This document shows, piece by piece, positions 18,238 to 25,783 of a stretch of DNA of 64,000 bases (its first letter is position 1; every line of letters begins with the position of its first letter). The DNA is from Clostridiaceae bacterium Marseille-Q4145 (GTDB lineage: Bacteria > Bacillota > Clostridia > Lachnospirales > Lachnospiraceae). Location of the stretch: assembly GCA_018223365.1 (NCBI GenBank), contig JAGTTP010000001.1:930001-994000 (forward strand), given 5' to 3'. The notes below the pieces were generated by a model. It did not search any database, was not told where the DNA came from, and saw only the letters and a list, made by a program, of their open reading frames with translations. The position numbers were made by a program, and so were the translations under genes.

Positions 18238-18771
18238 ATGAATAGTATGATTTCAATCTTTCTGACATCCAATGGAATCGATCCATTCTATGTAAAAGTA
18301 GGAATTTTGGCAGTACTTTTACTGATGATCTTTATTTTAATGATTATGCAGATTAAACTGATGGGAAAGTTTAAAAAACTGTACCAAACTTATGACCGTT
18401 TTATGCGGGGAAAAGATATGGAATCCATGGAAGAGACAGTACTGGCACAGTTTGAGAGAATCGAGGCGTTGGAAAAATCCAATGAAGAAAAAGACAGACA
18501 GATTGAGTCTATTTTTGAAAACCTGCAGCATGTCTATCAGAAAACCGGATTGGTAAAGTATGATGCATTTCGTGAAATGAGCGGAAAATTAAGCTACGCG
18601 CTGGCACTGTTAGATAAGGAAAATAATGGTGTGATGATTAATTCCATGTACAGTCGTGAAGGCTGCTACTCTTATGTAAAAACGATCGTGGGCGGCAAAT
18701 GCAGCATCGAAATGTCAGAGGAAGAGCAGGAAGCTTTAAAAATCGCAGTAAATAAGGAAAAATTCGAGTAA
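18238..18771 (+). CDS. DUF4446 family membrane protein
   Basis: A 177-aa protein with one N-terminal membrane segment (about residues 20-42) and a long charged helix (about 45-105) likely to form a coiled coil. The C-terminal module contains FREMSGKLSYALALLDKENNGVMINSM and then SREGCYSYVK. This family commonly lies next to parB in Clostridia. Function is not established. AGGAG precedes the ATG by about 10 nt. Confidence 0.85.
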   Translation: MNSMISIFLTSNGIDPFYVKVGILAVLLLMIFILMIMQIKLMGKFKKLYQTYDRFMRGKDMESMEETVLAQFERIEALEKSNEEKDRQIESIFENLQHVYQKTGLVKYDAFREMSGKLSYALALLDKENNGVMINSMYSREGCYSYVKTIVGGKCSIEMSEEEQEALKIAVNKEKFE

Positions 18772-18844
18772 TAAGACCTTGCATTCTTGATGAATAGCAG
18801 ATAATATAAATAGGATAGGTTCAATGAGAACACAGGAGGATGTT

Positions 18845-20122
18845 ATGTTAGATTTAAAATTTGTCAGAGAAAATCCCGATATTGTAAAACAGAATATCAA
18901 AAATAAATTCCAGGATCAGAAACTTCCGCTGGTAGATGAAGTCATCGCACTGGATGCAGAGAGAAGAGCTGCACAGCAGGAAGCAGACCAATTAAGAAGT
19001 GAGAAAAATAAGATTTCCAAACAGATCGGTGCTTTGATGGCACAGGGTAAGAAGGAAGAGGCAGAAGAGGTGAAAAAACAGGTTGCAGCTGATGCCAAAA
19101 AACTGGAAGAATTGTCTGTAAAAGAAAAAGAACTGGATGAGAAAGTAACCAAGATCATGATGACCATTCCGAACATCATTGATCCGAGCGTTCCGATTGG
19201 AAAGAATGATACGGAGAACGTAGAGGTACAGAGATACGGAGAGCCGGTAGTTCCGGATTTCGAGATTCCGTATCATACTGAAATTATGGAGCGTTTCAAT
19301 GGTATTGATCTTGACAGTGCCAGAAGAGTAGCAGGAAATGGATTCTATTATCTGATGGGAGATATTGCAAGACTTCATTCCGCAGTTATCTCCTATGCAA
19401 GAGATTTCATGATTAACCGTGGATTTACTTACTGTGTACCGCCTTTCATGATCCGCAGCAATGTCGTAACCGGTGTTATGAGTTTCGCAGAGATGGATGC
19501 TATGATGTACAAGATTGAGGGCGAGGATCTTTACCTTATTGGTACCAGTGAGCATTCTATGATTGGTAAATTTATTGACCAGATCATTCCGGAAGAGAAA
19601 CTTCCTTATACATTAACCAGTTATTCTCCATGTTTCCGTAAAGAGAAGGGTGCACACGGAATCGAGGAGAGAGGTGTATACAGAATTCATCAGTTTGAGA
19701 AACAGGAAATGATCGTAGTCTGCAAACCGGAAGACAGCAAGATGTGGTTTGACAAGCTGTGGCAGAATACCGTAGATCTGTTCCGTTCTATGGATATTCC
19801 GGTTCGTACTCTGGAGTGTTGCTCCGGTGATCTGGCAGATCTGAAAGTAAAATCTGTAGACGTAGAGGCATGGTCTCCGAGACAGAAAAAATACTTTGAA
19901 GTAGGAAGCTGTTCAAATCTGGGTGATGCTCAGGCAAGAAGACTGAAGATCCGTGTAGACGGTGAGGATGGAAAATATTTTGCTCACACATTAAACAACA
20001 CGGTTGTTGCTCCACCTCGTATGCTCATCGCATTTCTGGAGAATAACCTTCAGGCAGATGGAAGTGTCCGTATTCCGGAAGTACTGCGTCCGTACATGGG
20101 CGGAATGACAGAGATCAGATAG
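18845..20122 (+). CDS. serS: Seryl-tRNA synthetase
   Basis: Class II synthetase charging tRNA-Ser, 425 aa. The ATG at 18845 is chosen (AGGAGGA upstream, MLDLKFVRENPD start); a start at 18824 adds seven poor residues. The N-terminal antiparallel coiled-coil arm spans about 25-105. Motif 2 is FRKEKGAHGIEERGVYR and motif 3 is NNTVVAPPRMLIAFLEN near the end. Only 73 bp separate it from the upstream gene, too little for a T-box leader, and none is seen. Confidence 0.98.
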   Translation: MLDLKFVRENPDIVKQNIKNKFQDQKLPLVDEVIALDAERRAAQQEADQLRSEKNKISKQIGALMAQGKKEEAEEVKKQVAADAKKLEELSVKEKELDEKVTKIMMTIPNIIDPSVPIGKNDTENVEVQRYGEPVVPDFEIPYHTEIMERFNGIDLDSARRVAGNGFYYLMGDIARLHSAVISYARDFMINRGFTYCVPPFMIRSNVVTGVMSFAEMDAMMYKIEGEDLYLIGTSEHSMIGKFIDQIIPEEKLPYTLTSYSPCFRKEKGAHGIEERGVYRIHQFEKQEMIVVCKPEDSKMWFDKLWQNTVDLFRSMDIPVRTLECCSGDLADLKVKSVDVEAWSPRQKKYFEVGSCSNLGDAQARRLKIRVDGEDGKYFAHTLNNTVVAPPRMLIAFLENNLQADGSVRIPEVLRPYMGGMTEIR

Positions 20123-20132
20123 GAGGTATCTC

Positions 20133-21017
20133 TTGCATCGGTATCTAAGGGCAGTTGGTTTCAGCAAGGTTCACAAAAGAGAAGAGTATGACACTCTGGC
20201 TCAGTTTGCTGCAGAATTCTATCAGTCCGAAGAAACAACGGTAACTGCAGATGGAGAAGAATTTGCTGAACGCAAGAAAGCATTTGCTGACCAGATGGGA
20301 CTTTTGACCAGAGGTGTCTATGATGAGCAGGATCAATATCATATGGATTATTGCATCCCGTATTTTTCAGGAAAAGCGGAACGATTCTATGAAGATATGA
20401 ATTTCGAAAGACTCGCTGAAAAAGAAGCTTACTGCGGCGTTTGCGATGATATGAATCTTGGAGTAACACTGATATTTTATCTGCAGAATGTGTCAGAGTA
20501 TTTAAATAAGCAAAGATATGGAAGATCAGATTCTTTTTCTGCTTCTGTGATATTGTCAGGATTATCAGTCGAAGGAAAGATTCTTATGCCTGTTTATCAG
20601 AAAACACCGGTTGTGTCGGAGATTAAATCCAGTCAGGAACGATCCAAGATGATTCAGGCAGCCCGGGATGGGGATGAAGATGCTATCGAAAATCTGACAC
20701 TGGAAGATATGGATACCTATTCCATGATTTCCAGAAGAATTGCAGATGAGGATGTATTTTCCATCGTAACGACCCACTTTATGCCATGTGGTGTGGAATG
20801 CGATCATTACAACATCATGGGAGATATTCTTGATGTGGAACTTCGGGAGAATAATAAGACCGGAGAAAAGATTTATGTGATGACCATTGAGTCAAACAGC
20901 ATCGTTTTGGATGTCTGCATCAATGAGCAGGATCTGTTGGGAGTACCAGAGAGGGGAAGACGATTCCGCGGAATAATCTGGCTCCAGGGACTTGTGCATT
21001 TTGAAGAAAAATGGTAA
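20133..21017 (+). CDS. Conserved hypothetical protein, DUF3881-like
   Basis: A 294-aa soluble protein starting at TTG (20133) with AGGAGG 6 nt upstream, 10 bp after serS. Visible features are the start MHRYLRAVGFSKVHKREEY and a central acidic stretch (DGDEDAIENLTLEDMDTY) before SMISRRIADEDVFSIVTTHF. The length and start resemble the DUF3881 family of Lachnospiraceae, from memory. Function is unknown. The operon-like spacing ties it to serS. Confidence 0.7.
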   Translation: MHRYLRAVGFSKVHKREEYDTLAQFAAEFYQSEETTVTADGEEFAERKKAFADQMGLLTRGVYDEQDQYHMDYCIPYFSGKAERFYEDMNFERLAEKEAYCGVCDDMNLGVTLIFYLQNVSEYLNKQRYGRSDSFSASVILSGLSVEGKILMPVYQKTPVVSEIKSSQERSKMIQAARDGDEDAIENLTLEDMDTYSMISRRIADEDVFSIVTTHFMPCGVECDHYNIMGDILDVELRENNKTGEKIYVMTIESNSIVLDVCINEQDLLGVPERGRRFRGIIWLQGLVHFEEKW

Positions 21018-21024
21018 GATAAAA

Positions 21025-21049
21025 CATGGCTTCTGAATAAGGAGCCATG
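21025..21049 (+). terminator. Weak hairpin after the DUF3881-like gene
   Basis: CATGGCTTC (21025-21033) pairs with GGAGCCATG (21041-21049) with one G-T pair and a 7-nt loop. No proper T-tract follows (CATTTGTCTCC), so termination would be weak. It ends 5 nt before the tRNA-like element. Confidence 0.5.
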
Positions 21050-21054
21050 CATTT

Positions 21055-21175
21055 GTCTCCTTAGTTAAATGGATATAACGGGGCTCTCCTAAGAGAAAGC
21101 CGAGGCATTCCCCAAAGGGAAAAAATGAAAAACAACTTTCAGTTCGAATCTATTCTGAAAAATGCCAAAGGTGAC
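21055..21175 (+). ncRNA. tRNA-Arg(CCU)-like cloverleaf RNA with an expanded arm
   Basis: A 121-nt segment folds as a nested cloverleaf. The acceptor-like stem pairs 21055-21062 with 21168-21175 (7 of 8 pairs, one T-T mismatch). The D-arm is GTTA/TAAC (21064-21067/21076-21079) with an 8-nt GG-containing loop. The anticodon arm is GGCT/AGCC (21082-21085/21098-21101) holding CTCCTAA, the same loop as the true tRNA-Arg(CCU) downstream, plus GAGAA. The fourth arm is a GGCATT/AATGCC stem (21104-21109/21161-21166). It encloses a CCC/GGG hairpin and a TTTCAG/CTGAAA hairpin (21137-21142/21155-21160) with the T-loop sequence GTTCGAATC. All stems nest. The structure is seen by eye; transcription and function are unknown. 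A decayed tRNA is the main alternative. Confidence 0.6.
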
Positions 21176-21184
21176 AACAAAGCA

Positions 21185-21321
21185 TTCCCAAAATTGGGGA
21201 ACGTTCTAATGTTACCAAATCAAAAAAATCTGTAGATTGACAACTCGAAAAAGAGTTGATAATCTTATATATGGCCGAAGGGAAAAATCCCAGAAACCCA
21301 GTAAAATCAAGGGTTTGCGGC
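21185..21321 (+). other. Structured spacer between the tRNA-like RNA and tRNA-Arg
   Basis: There is no reading frame here, but several hairpins are visible: TTCCC/GGGAA (21185-21189/21197-21201); AGATT-CAACTC / GAGTTG-AATCT (21234-21246/21253-21265, one 2x2 internal loop); and a three-way shape closed by GCCG/CGGC (21274-21277/21318-21321). The last encloses GGG/CCC (280-282/289-291 of 21xxx) and AAACCC/GGGTTT (21294-21299/21311-21316). A TTGACA (21237-21242) lies in the second hairpin, but no convincing -10 follows at 17 bp. It may be part of the tRNA precursor or of a longer RNA. Confidence 0.4.
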
Positions 21322-21325
21322 ATGT

Positions 21326-21399
21326 GTCGTCATAGCTCAGCTGGATAGAGCACTCGCCTCCTAAGCGAGGGGTCGGAGGTTCAAATCCTCTTGGCGACG
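21326..21399 (+). tRNA. tRNA-Arg (anticodon CCU)
   Basis: A 74-nt cloverleaf: acceptor GTCGTCA / TGGCGAC, D-arm with CTCAGCTGGATAGAG, and anticodon stem CTCGC/GCGAG around loop CTCCTAA with anticodon CCT at 21360-21362. The T-arm has GGAGG-TTCAAAT-CCTC and the discriminator base is G. CCA is not encoded. The mobile island starts immediately downstream, consistent with integration at a tRNA 3' end, although I found no second copy of the 3' end in the window. Confidence 0.97.
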
Positions 21400-21405
21400 G
21401 GCTTC

Positions 21406-21451
21406 AAAGCGTTCGAAAATGTTAGCTGGATTAGCTGACAACGAACGCTTT
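21406..21451 (+). terminator. Inverted repeat just after tRNA-Arg
   Basis: Perfect 10-bp inverted repeat AAAGCGTTCG (21406-21415) / CGAACGCTTT (21442-21451), followed by TTGTTATTTT. It begins 7 nt after the tRNA, so it can end tRNA transcription. Two TTAGCTG heptamers lie in its loop, so it may double as a protein-binding site at the element edge. Confidence 0.65.
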
Positions 21452-21726
21452 TGTTATTTTCTAATCACGTTCGTGACATGAAATTCCATTCAAAATGATC
21501 AATTTCCAGCTAACGCAATCCGATTTTTGTTAGCTGACAGCTAATCAAAATCACCGGTTTGCAAACATGGGTTTTAGGAAGTCCAGCTAACATTTGGGTT
21601 CCGCTCTGTTGTCACCCCTTATTTTGGGATGTAAATCAGAGAAAAGGCGGGAAAAGAAACAATCTGTCCCAAACCTGCAAACATAAATTAGCTGAAACAG
21701 TATTCAATTCTATTAGCTACAGCTAA
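21422..21726. repeat. TTAGCTG heptamer cluster (candidate centromere or origin)
   Basis: Eight exact copies of TTAGCTG lie in both orientations: 21422, 21431, 21530 and 21688 forward; CAGCTAA at 21507, 21538, 21584 and 21720. One variant TTAGCTA is at 21713. Two pairs form near-contiguous palindromes (21530-21544 and 21713-21726). The 400-bp stretch has no gene and precedes a par-rep operon. Plasmid centromeres and iterons look like this, so binding by one of the ParB-like proteins or by Rep is the best guess. Confidence 0.7.
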
Positions 21727-21740
21727 TGGTCAAACAGCAA

Positions 21741-21790
21741 TGTCTGTTTGGAACTTTACTATCTATAAAAGTTCCAGGCAGGCATTTTTT
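21741..21790 (+). terminator. Attenuator-like terminator before the par-rep operon
   Basis: A 17-bp uninterrupted stem (21741-21757 with 21768-21784, three G-T pairs) with a 10-nt loop is followed directly by TTTTTT. It lies 33 nt before the first ParB-like start, so transcription entering from upstream should stop here. Gram-positive plasmids often control rep this way with an antisense RNA; none was identified here. Confidence 0.8.
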
Positions 21791-21822
21791 AGTGTCCTGA
21801 ATCCTGGAGGAAAGGAGTCAAG

Positions 21823-22692
21823 ATGACTGAGCCAAACAGACAATCAGGAGAAAACGAAGAAAGAATCATAGAAATTGAGATTGAGCGTCTTCGTCCATTC
21901 AAGGAGCATCCGTTTCAGGTAAAAGATGATAAGGAAATGTTTCTTCTGCAGGAAAGCATTGAAAAGTATGGCATCTTAAATCCGCTGATCGTCAGACCGG
22001 TACCGGATGGCTACTATGAGATTATATCCGGCCACAGAAGAAAACATGCTGCGGAGAAACTTGGATACCGTAAAGTACCGGTGATTATCCGCGTATTAAG
22101 TGAAGATGATTCCATTTTAAGCATGGTGGATTCCAATCTTCACAGAGAACGGATTAGCTACAGTGAAAAAGCTTTTGCTTACAAACTGAAGAATGACGTA
22201 CTAAAAAGAAAAAGTGGTCGAAAAAAGAGCCAAGTTGACCACAAAACACCAAGAAAGCGGGCGATAGAGATCATCAGCGAGGATTGTGGTGATAGCCCAA
22301 AACAAGTGCAGCGTTATATCTCACTGACCAAACTGATACCGGAAATGCTGCAGAAACTGGATGATGAGATCATTTCTTTTTGTCCGGCTGTAGAGATAGC
22401 TGCATTAAATGAAACAGAACAAAAGGAACTGCTTGTAGCAATGGAGTATGCACAGGCAATCCCATCACTCTCACAGGCCCAGAGGATCCGGCAACTGAGT
22501 AAAGAAAAGCAGTTGTCACTGGAAAAGATGGAAGAAATCATGTGTGAAGTGAAAAAGGGTGAAATCACAAGAGTGGCTTTCACAAACGAGCAGTTACACA
22601 AGTATTTTCCAAATTCCTATACACCGGCAATGATGAAACGGGAAATACTGGCACTGCTGAAATTATGGAAAAAAGAATCATGGGAAAGTTAA
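21823..22692 (+). CDS. ParB-like partition protein (first copy)
   Basis: A 289-aa ParB/Srx-fold protein. The N-terminal domain has RPFKEHPFQV, the CTP-binding-type motif SGHRRKHAAEKLG (about residue 67) and DSNLHRERISYSEKAFAYK (about 105). A central HTH region follows (SPKQVQRYISLTKLIPEML). GGAAAGGAG precedes the ATG. It overlaps nothing but is 14 bp from the parA-like gene. Having a ParB-like gene on each side of ParA is unusual. Related to the second copy by domain layout, not recently duplicated. Confidence 0.88.
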   Translation: MTEPNRQSGENEERIIEIEIERLRPFKEHPFQVKDDKEMFLLQESIEKYGILNPLIVRPVPDGYYEIISGHRRKHAAEKLGYRKVPVIIRVLSEDDSILSMVDSNLHRERISYSEKAFAYKLKNDVLKRKSGRKKSQVDHKTPRKRAIEIISEDCGDSPKQVQRYISLTKLIPEMLQKLDDEIISFCPAVEIAALNETEQKELLVAMEYAQAIPSLSQAQRIRQLSKEKQLSLEKMEEIMCEVKKGEITRVAFTNEQLHKYFPNSYTPAMMKREILALLKLWKKESWES

Positions 22693-22706
22693 AGGAGGAA
22701 GAAATC

Positions 22707-23492
22707 ATGTGTAAAGTTATATCCGTAGTAAACCAGAAAGGCGGTGTTGGAAAGACCACCACAACCGTAAATGTAGGCATTGGACTGGCAAGAGAAGGTA
22801 AGAAAGTGTTGCTGATCGACGCGGATCCACAGGGAAGTTTAACCGCAAGTCTTGGGTATGAGGAACCGGATGATCTCCGTATCACACTGGCAACGATCAT
22901 GATGGATGTCATCAACGAAGAAGAAATCTCTCTGAAAGATGGAATCTTACATCATCAGGAAAATGTGGATCTTCTTCCGGCAAATATTGAACTTTCCGCA
23001 CTGGAAGTAACGATGGGAAATGTTATGAGCAGAGAAATGATCATGAAGGAATATATCGATGCGATAAGATGCCGATACGATTATATCCTGATCGACTGTA
23101 TGCCGAGCCTTGGTATGATGACAATCAATGCACTGGTCTCTTCCGATTCCGTACTGATACCTGTGCAGGCTGCATATCTGCCGGTTAAAGGACTTCAGCA
23201 GCTGATCAAGACCATTCTTACAGTAAAGAAAAGGCTGAACCGCAAACTGGCGATTGAGGGCATTCTCCTGACTATGGTAGATTTCAGAACCAATTACGCA
23301 AGAGATATTGCATCGAGAGTACATACAACCTACGGAAGCCAGATTGAAGTATTTGAAAATGTGATCCCAATGTCCGTAAAAGCAGCTGAGACCAGTGCAG
23401 AGGGAAAAAGTATCTACATGCACTGTCCGAAAGGAAAAGTTGCCGAGGCATATATGAAATTGACACAGGAGGTTTTGAATAATGAAAAATAG
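22707..23492 (+). CDS. ParA-type partition ATPase of the element
   Basis: Plasmid-type ParA, 261 aa from the ATG at 22707 (AAAGGAGG 8-9 nt upstream). Deviant Walker A is KGGVGKTTTTVNVGIG at residues 11-26, A' is DADPQGSLTASLG, and Walker B is LIDCMPSLGMM. It overlaps the next gene by 11 nt. It would segregate or maintain the element's replicating form, distinct from chromosomal ParA at 16508. Confidence 0.93.
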   Translation: MCKVISVVNQKGGVGKTTTTVNVGIGLAREGKKVLLIDADPQGSLTASLGYEEPDDLRITLATIMMDVINEEEISLKDGILHHQENVDLLPANIELSALEVTMGNVMSREMIMKEYIDAIRCRYDYILIDCMPSLGMMTINALVSSDSVLIPVQAAYLPVKGLQQLIKTILTVKKRLNRKLAIEGILLTMVDFRTNYARDIASRVHTTYGSQIEVFENVIPMSVKAAETSAEGKSIYMHCPKGKVAEAYMKLTQEVLNNEK

Positions 23493-24387
23493 AAGTGGCG
23501 AAAAGATTAAACTGGCAAGTATTGATGAACTGCTTGGTGTGGTAAATGAAGAATCTGCAATGGAGATAGAGATCAGTAAGATCCATCCGTTTAAGAATCA
23601 TCCGTTCAAGGTGCTGGATGATGAAAAGATGCAGGATCTGGTAGAAAGTGTAAAGATCAATGGAGTACTGACACCGGTACTGCTTCGCATGGATGAAAAT
23701 GAAGAATATGAAATGGTATCCGGACACAGACGAATGCATGCAGCACAGCTGGCAGGACTTACGACTATTCCGGCGATTGTAAGAGAATTATCGGATGATG
23801 ATGCCATTGTAGCGATGGTGGACGCTAACATTCAGCGAGAGGAACTGTTACCGAGTGAGAAAGCATTTGCTTACAAAATGAAACAAGAGGCCATGAAACA
23901 TCAAGGTTCTCGGACAGACTTGACTTTGGGACAAAATGTCCCAAAGTTCAAGAGAACAACGGAAGCAATTGCAGATGGCACAGGTGAAAGTTATAAGCAG
24001 ATTCAGCGTTATATCCGCCTGACAGAATTGATACCGGAATTGCTTGATTTGGTAGATAACAAGAAGCTCCAGTTTACAGTTGCCGTAGATATTTCCTACA
24101 TCGATAAGAAAGTACAGGAATGGATCTACGAATATATCAGAGATACTAGATTTATCAAACCAAAACAGATTGCAGCACTCAGAAATCAGCTGAATGATGG
24201 TCCAGTCAATCAGATCCAGATGTTATCGATTTTCAATAATTGTGTGATGGCAAAGAAGGTATCCCGGTCTCTCTCTTTCTCAGAAAAGAAACTGACCAAG
24301 TATTTTCCAGATGATTATACAGCCAAAGATATGGAACAGGTGATTGAATCATTATTAGAAAAATGGATGCAGGAACAGAACTGTTAA
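23482..24387 (+). CDS. ParB-like partition protein (second copy)
   Basis: A 301-aa ParB-family protein: IHPFKNHPFKVLDDEKM, SGHRRMHAAQLAGL (CTP-site type) and VDANIQREELLPSEKAFAYK, then the HTH ESYKQIQRYIRLTELIPELL. The start lies inside the ParA-like gene, so translation is coupled. It is a normal adaptor partner for that ParA. A 12-bp gap or slightly more leads to the rep gene leader. Confidence 0.9.
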   Translation: MKNRSGEKIKLASIDELLGVVNEESAMEIEISKIHPFKNHPFKVLDDEKMQDLVESVKINGVLTPVLLRMDENEEYEMVSGHRRMHAAQLAGLTTIPAIVRELSDDDAIVAMVDANIQREELLPSEKAFAYKMKQEAMKHQGSRTDLTLGQNVPKFKRTTEAIADGTGESYKQIQRYIRLTELIPELLDLVDNKKLQFTVAVDISYIDKKVQEWIYEYIRDTRFIKPKQIAALRNQLNDGPVNQIQMLSIFNNCVMAKKVSRSLSFSEKKLTKYFPDDYTAKDMEQVIESLLEKWMQEQNC

Positions 24388-24465
24388 AGATAGAAAAAAA
24401 TGAAAAAGAGAAGTCAAAGAAGTTTAAAAAGAGGACTTCTGTACAGAGAACGAAAGGAGGCACAT

Positions 24466-25464
24466 ATGGAGAAAAAAATGACATTTAATTATTTTTACGG
24501 AACAGAAGCTGACCAGTTCAGCTTCTACCGTATACCAAAAGCATTATTTACAGACAGCTACTTCAAGGATTTATCCAGTGATGCTAAAATTTTATATGGA
24601 TTGATGCTGGATCGTATGTCACTGTCTATCAAAAATCAGTGGTTTGATGAGCAGAACAGGGCATATATCTACTTTTCTATCGAAGATATTATGGAATTAC
24701 TGAACTGTGGAAGAAATAAAGCCATCAAATCCATGAGAGAACTGGATGACGAAACAGGGATTGGTCTGATTGAGAAACGCAGACAGGGATTTGGAAAGGT
24801 GAACGTCATCTACGTGAAGACCTTTATGCCGGAGAAAACAGATGAGAAAAAATTTGGAGAGGAATTAAAGAAGTTTAAAAAACAAACTTCTGTGGAAAAT
24901 GAGGAACCTACAGAAGTTTACAATTCAAACTTCATGAAGTCCCAAAATCAAACTTCTAGAAGTCCCGAAAACAAACTTCAAGAAGTTTACATTTCAAACT
25001 CTAATAATACTAATCTTAGTGATACTGAAATGAATGATAATAAATCTAATCATATCATATCTGTGGATGAGAAAAGATTTGATAGCGATAATCGCTCTGA
25101 GGATTATCAGGCTTATGAAAACCTTGTCAAAGAGACCATTGATTATGAATCACTGGAAGTAACCCATCATGACGATATGCGACAGGTAGATGAAATCGTG
25201 AACCTGATCGTAGAAACTGTGATGTGTAAAAATGACAAGATCTTGATTGCCAGCAACTGGTATCCGGCATCACTGGTAAAGAAAAAATTTCTGATGCTGA
25301 CCTATTCACATATCGAGTATGTCTTACACTGTATGCGTGGTAACACCACAAAAGTGAAGAACATCAAGAAATATTTATTAGCAGCCCTGTTTAATGCACC
25401 GTCTACAATGAACGGGTATTATCAGGCAGAGGTGAACCATGATATGCCAGGACTGGTAAGATAG
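24466..25464 (+). CDS. RepA_N-type replication initiator with C-terminal DUF6017-like domain
   Basis: A 332-aa protein from the ATG at 24466 (AAAGGAGG upstream). Residues 10-115 match the RepA_N initiator domain (FSFYRIPKALFTDSYFKDLS, LSSDAKILYGLMLDRM, IEDIMELLNCGRNKAIKSM). Residues about 130-210 are a low-complexity Asn/Ser linker encoded by an iteron array. The C-terminal 115 residues (YEVxH-free, ending GYYQAEVNHDMP) recur in the pseudogene at 55150-55603. RepA_N plasmids are known to place their origin inside rep. This is the likely initiator for a circular form. Confidence 0.88.
   Translation: MEKKMTFNYFYGTEADQFSFYRIPKALFTDSYFKDLSSDAKILYGLMLDRMSLSIKNQWFDEQNRAYIYFSIEDIMELLNCGRNKAIKSMRELDDETGIGLIEKRRQGFGKVNVIYVKTFMPEKTDEKKFGEELKKFKKQTSVENEEPTEVYNSNFMKSQNQTSRSPENKLQEVYISNSNNTNLSDTEMNDNKSNHIISVDEKRFDSDNRSEDYQAYENLVKETIDYESLEVTHHDDMRQVDEIVNLIVETVMCKNDKILIASNWYPASLVKKKFLMLTYSHIEYVLHCMRGNTTKVKNIKKYLLAALFNAPSTMNGYYQAEVNHDMPGLVR
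24870..25002. repeat. Palindromic iteron array inside the rep gene (candidate origin)
   Basis: Five 21-bp units of form GAAGTYY-N7-AAACTTC start at 24870, 24913, 24936, 24959 and 24982, spaced 43-23-23-23 bp. Each unit is itself an inverted repeat; units 3-4 have CC in place of TT, and the last ends AAACTCT. They lie in the part of rep that codes the low-complexity linker. The 23-bp period is about two helical turns. The known intragenic origin of RepA_N plasmids supports an origin call. Confidence 0.75.
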
Positions 25465-25473
25465 GAGGTGCAC

Positions 25474-25770
25474 ATGTTTATTTTAAAACTTGCTGGGAAG
25501 ATATTATTACTGCCGGTATGGCTGATCCTTTTTGTGATCGGCCTGGCAGTGAAGATGACAGTACAGACTTATGCGGTTGTCAGAGGAATCCTTGGGTTTA
25601 TATTCACTTTGTTGATTATAGCGACTGCATACTGTTACCATGACTGGGTACAGGTTGCATTTCTGTTTTCGCTGAGTGTAATTCTGTATCTGATCCTGTT
25701 TGCAGGAGTGTTCGTAGATACTGTACTGGACATGACAAGAGAACGTATTATTGATTTTATTATATCGTGA
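25474..25770 (+). CDS. Small membrane protein of the par-rep module
   Basis: A 98-aa protein with about three hydrophobic segments (roughly residues 8-28, 35-55 and 62-85), ATG with AGGAGG 5 nt upstream. No recognised domain. A diverged copy lies at 55662-55949 next to the rep remnant, so it is a conserved part of this element family. Role unknown. Confidence 0.7.
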   Translation: MFILKLAGKILLLPVWLILFVIGLAVKMTVQTYAVVRGILGFIFTLLIIATAYCYHDWVQVAFLFSLSVILYLILFAGVFVDTVLDMTRERIIDFIIS

Positions 25771-25783
25771 GGAGGATATGAAA

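Noticed and set aside
18772..18844. T-box riboswitch before serS.
   Set aside because: Only 73 bp are available and no T-box, specifier or antiterminator motif is present.
21055..21325. Group I intron inside a split tRNA-Arg(CCU) gene.
   Set aside because: Such introns occur in bacterial tRNA-Arg(CCU), but no P7/P3 core sequences are seen, and the downstream tRNA is complete with its own 5' half.
24870..25002. CRISPR array reading of the 23-bp repeats.
   Set aside because: There are no spacers of normal length, the repeats are contiguous palindromes inside a coding gene, and no cas genes occur in the window.
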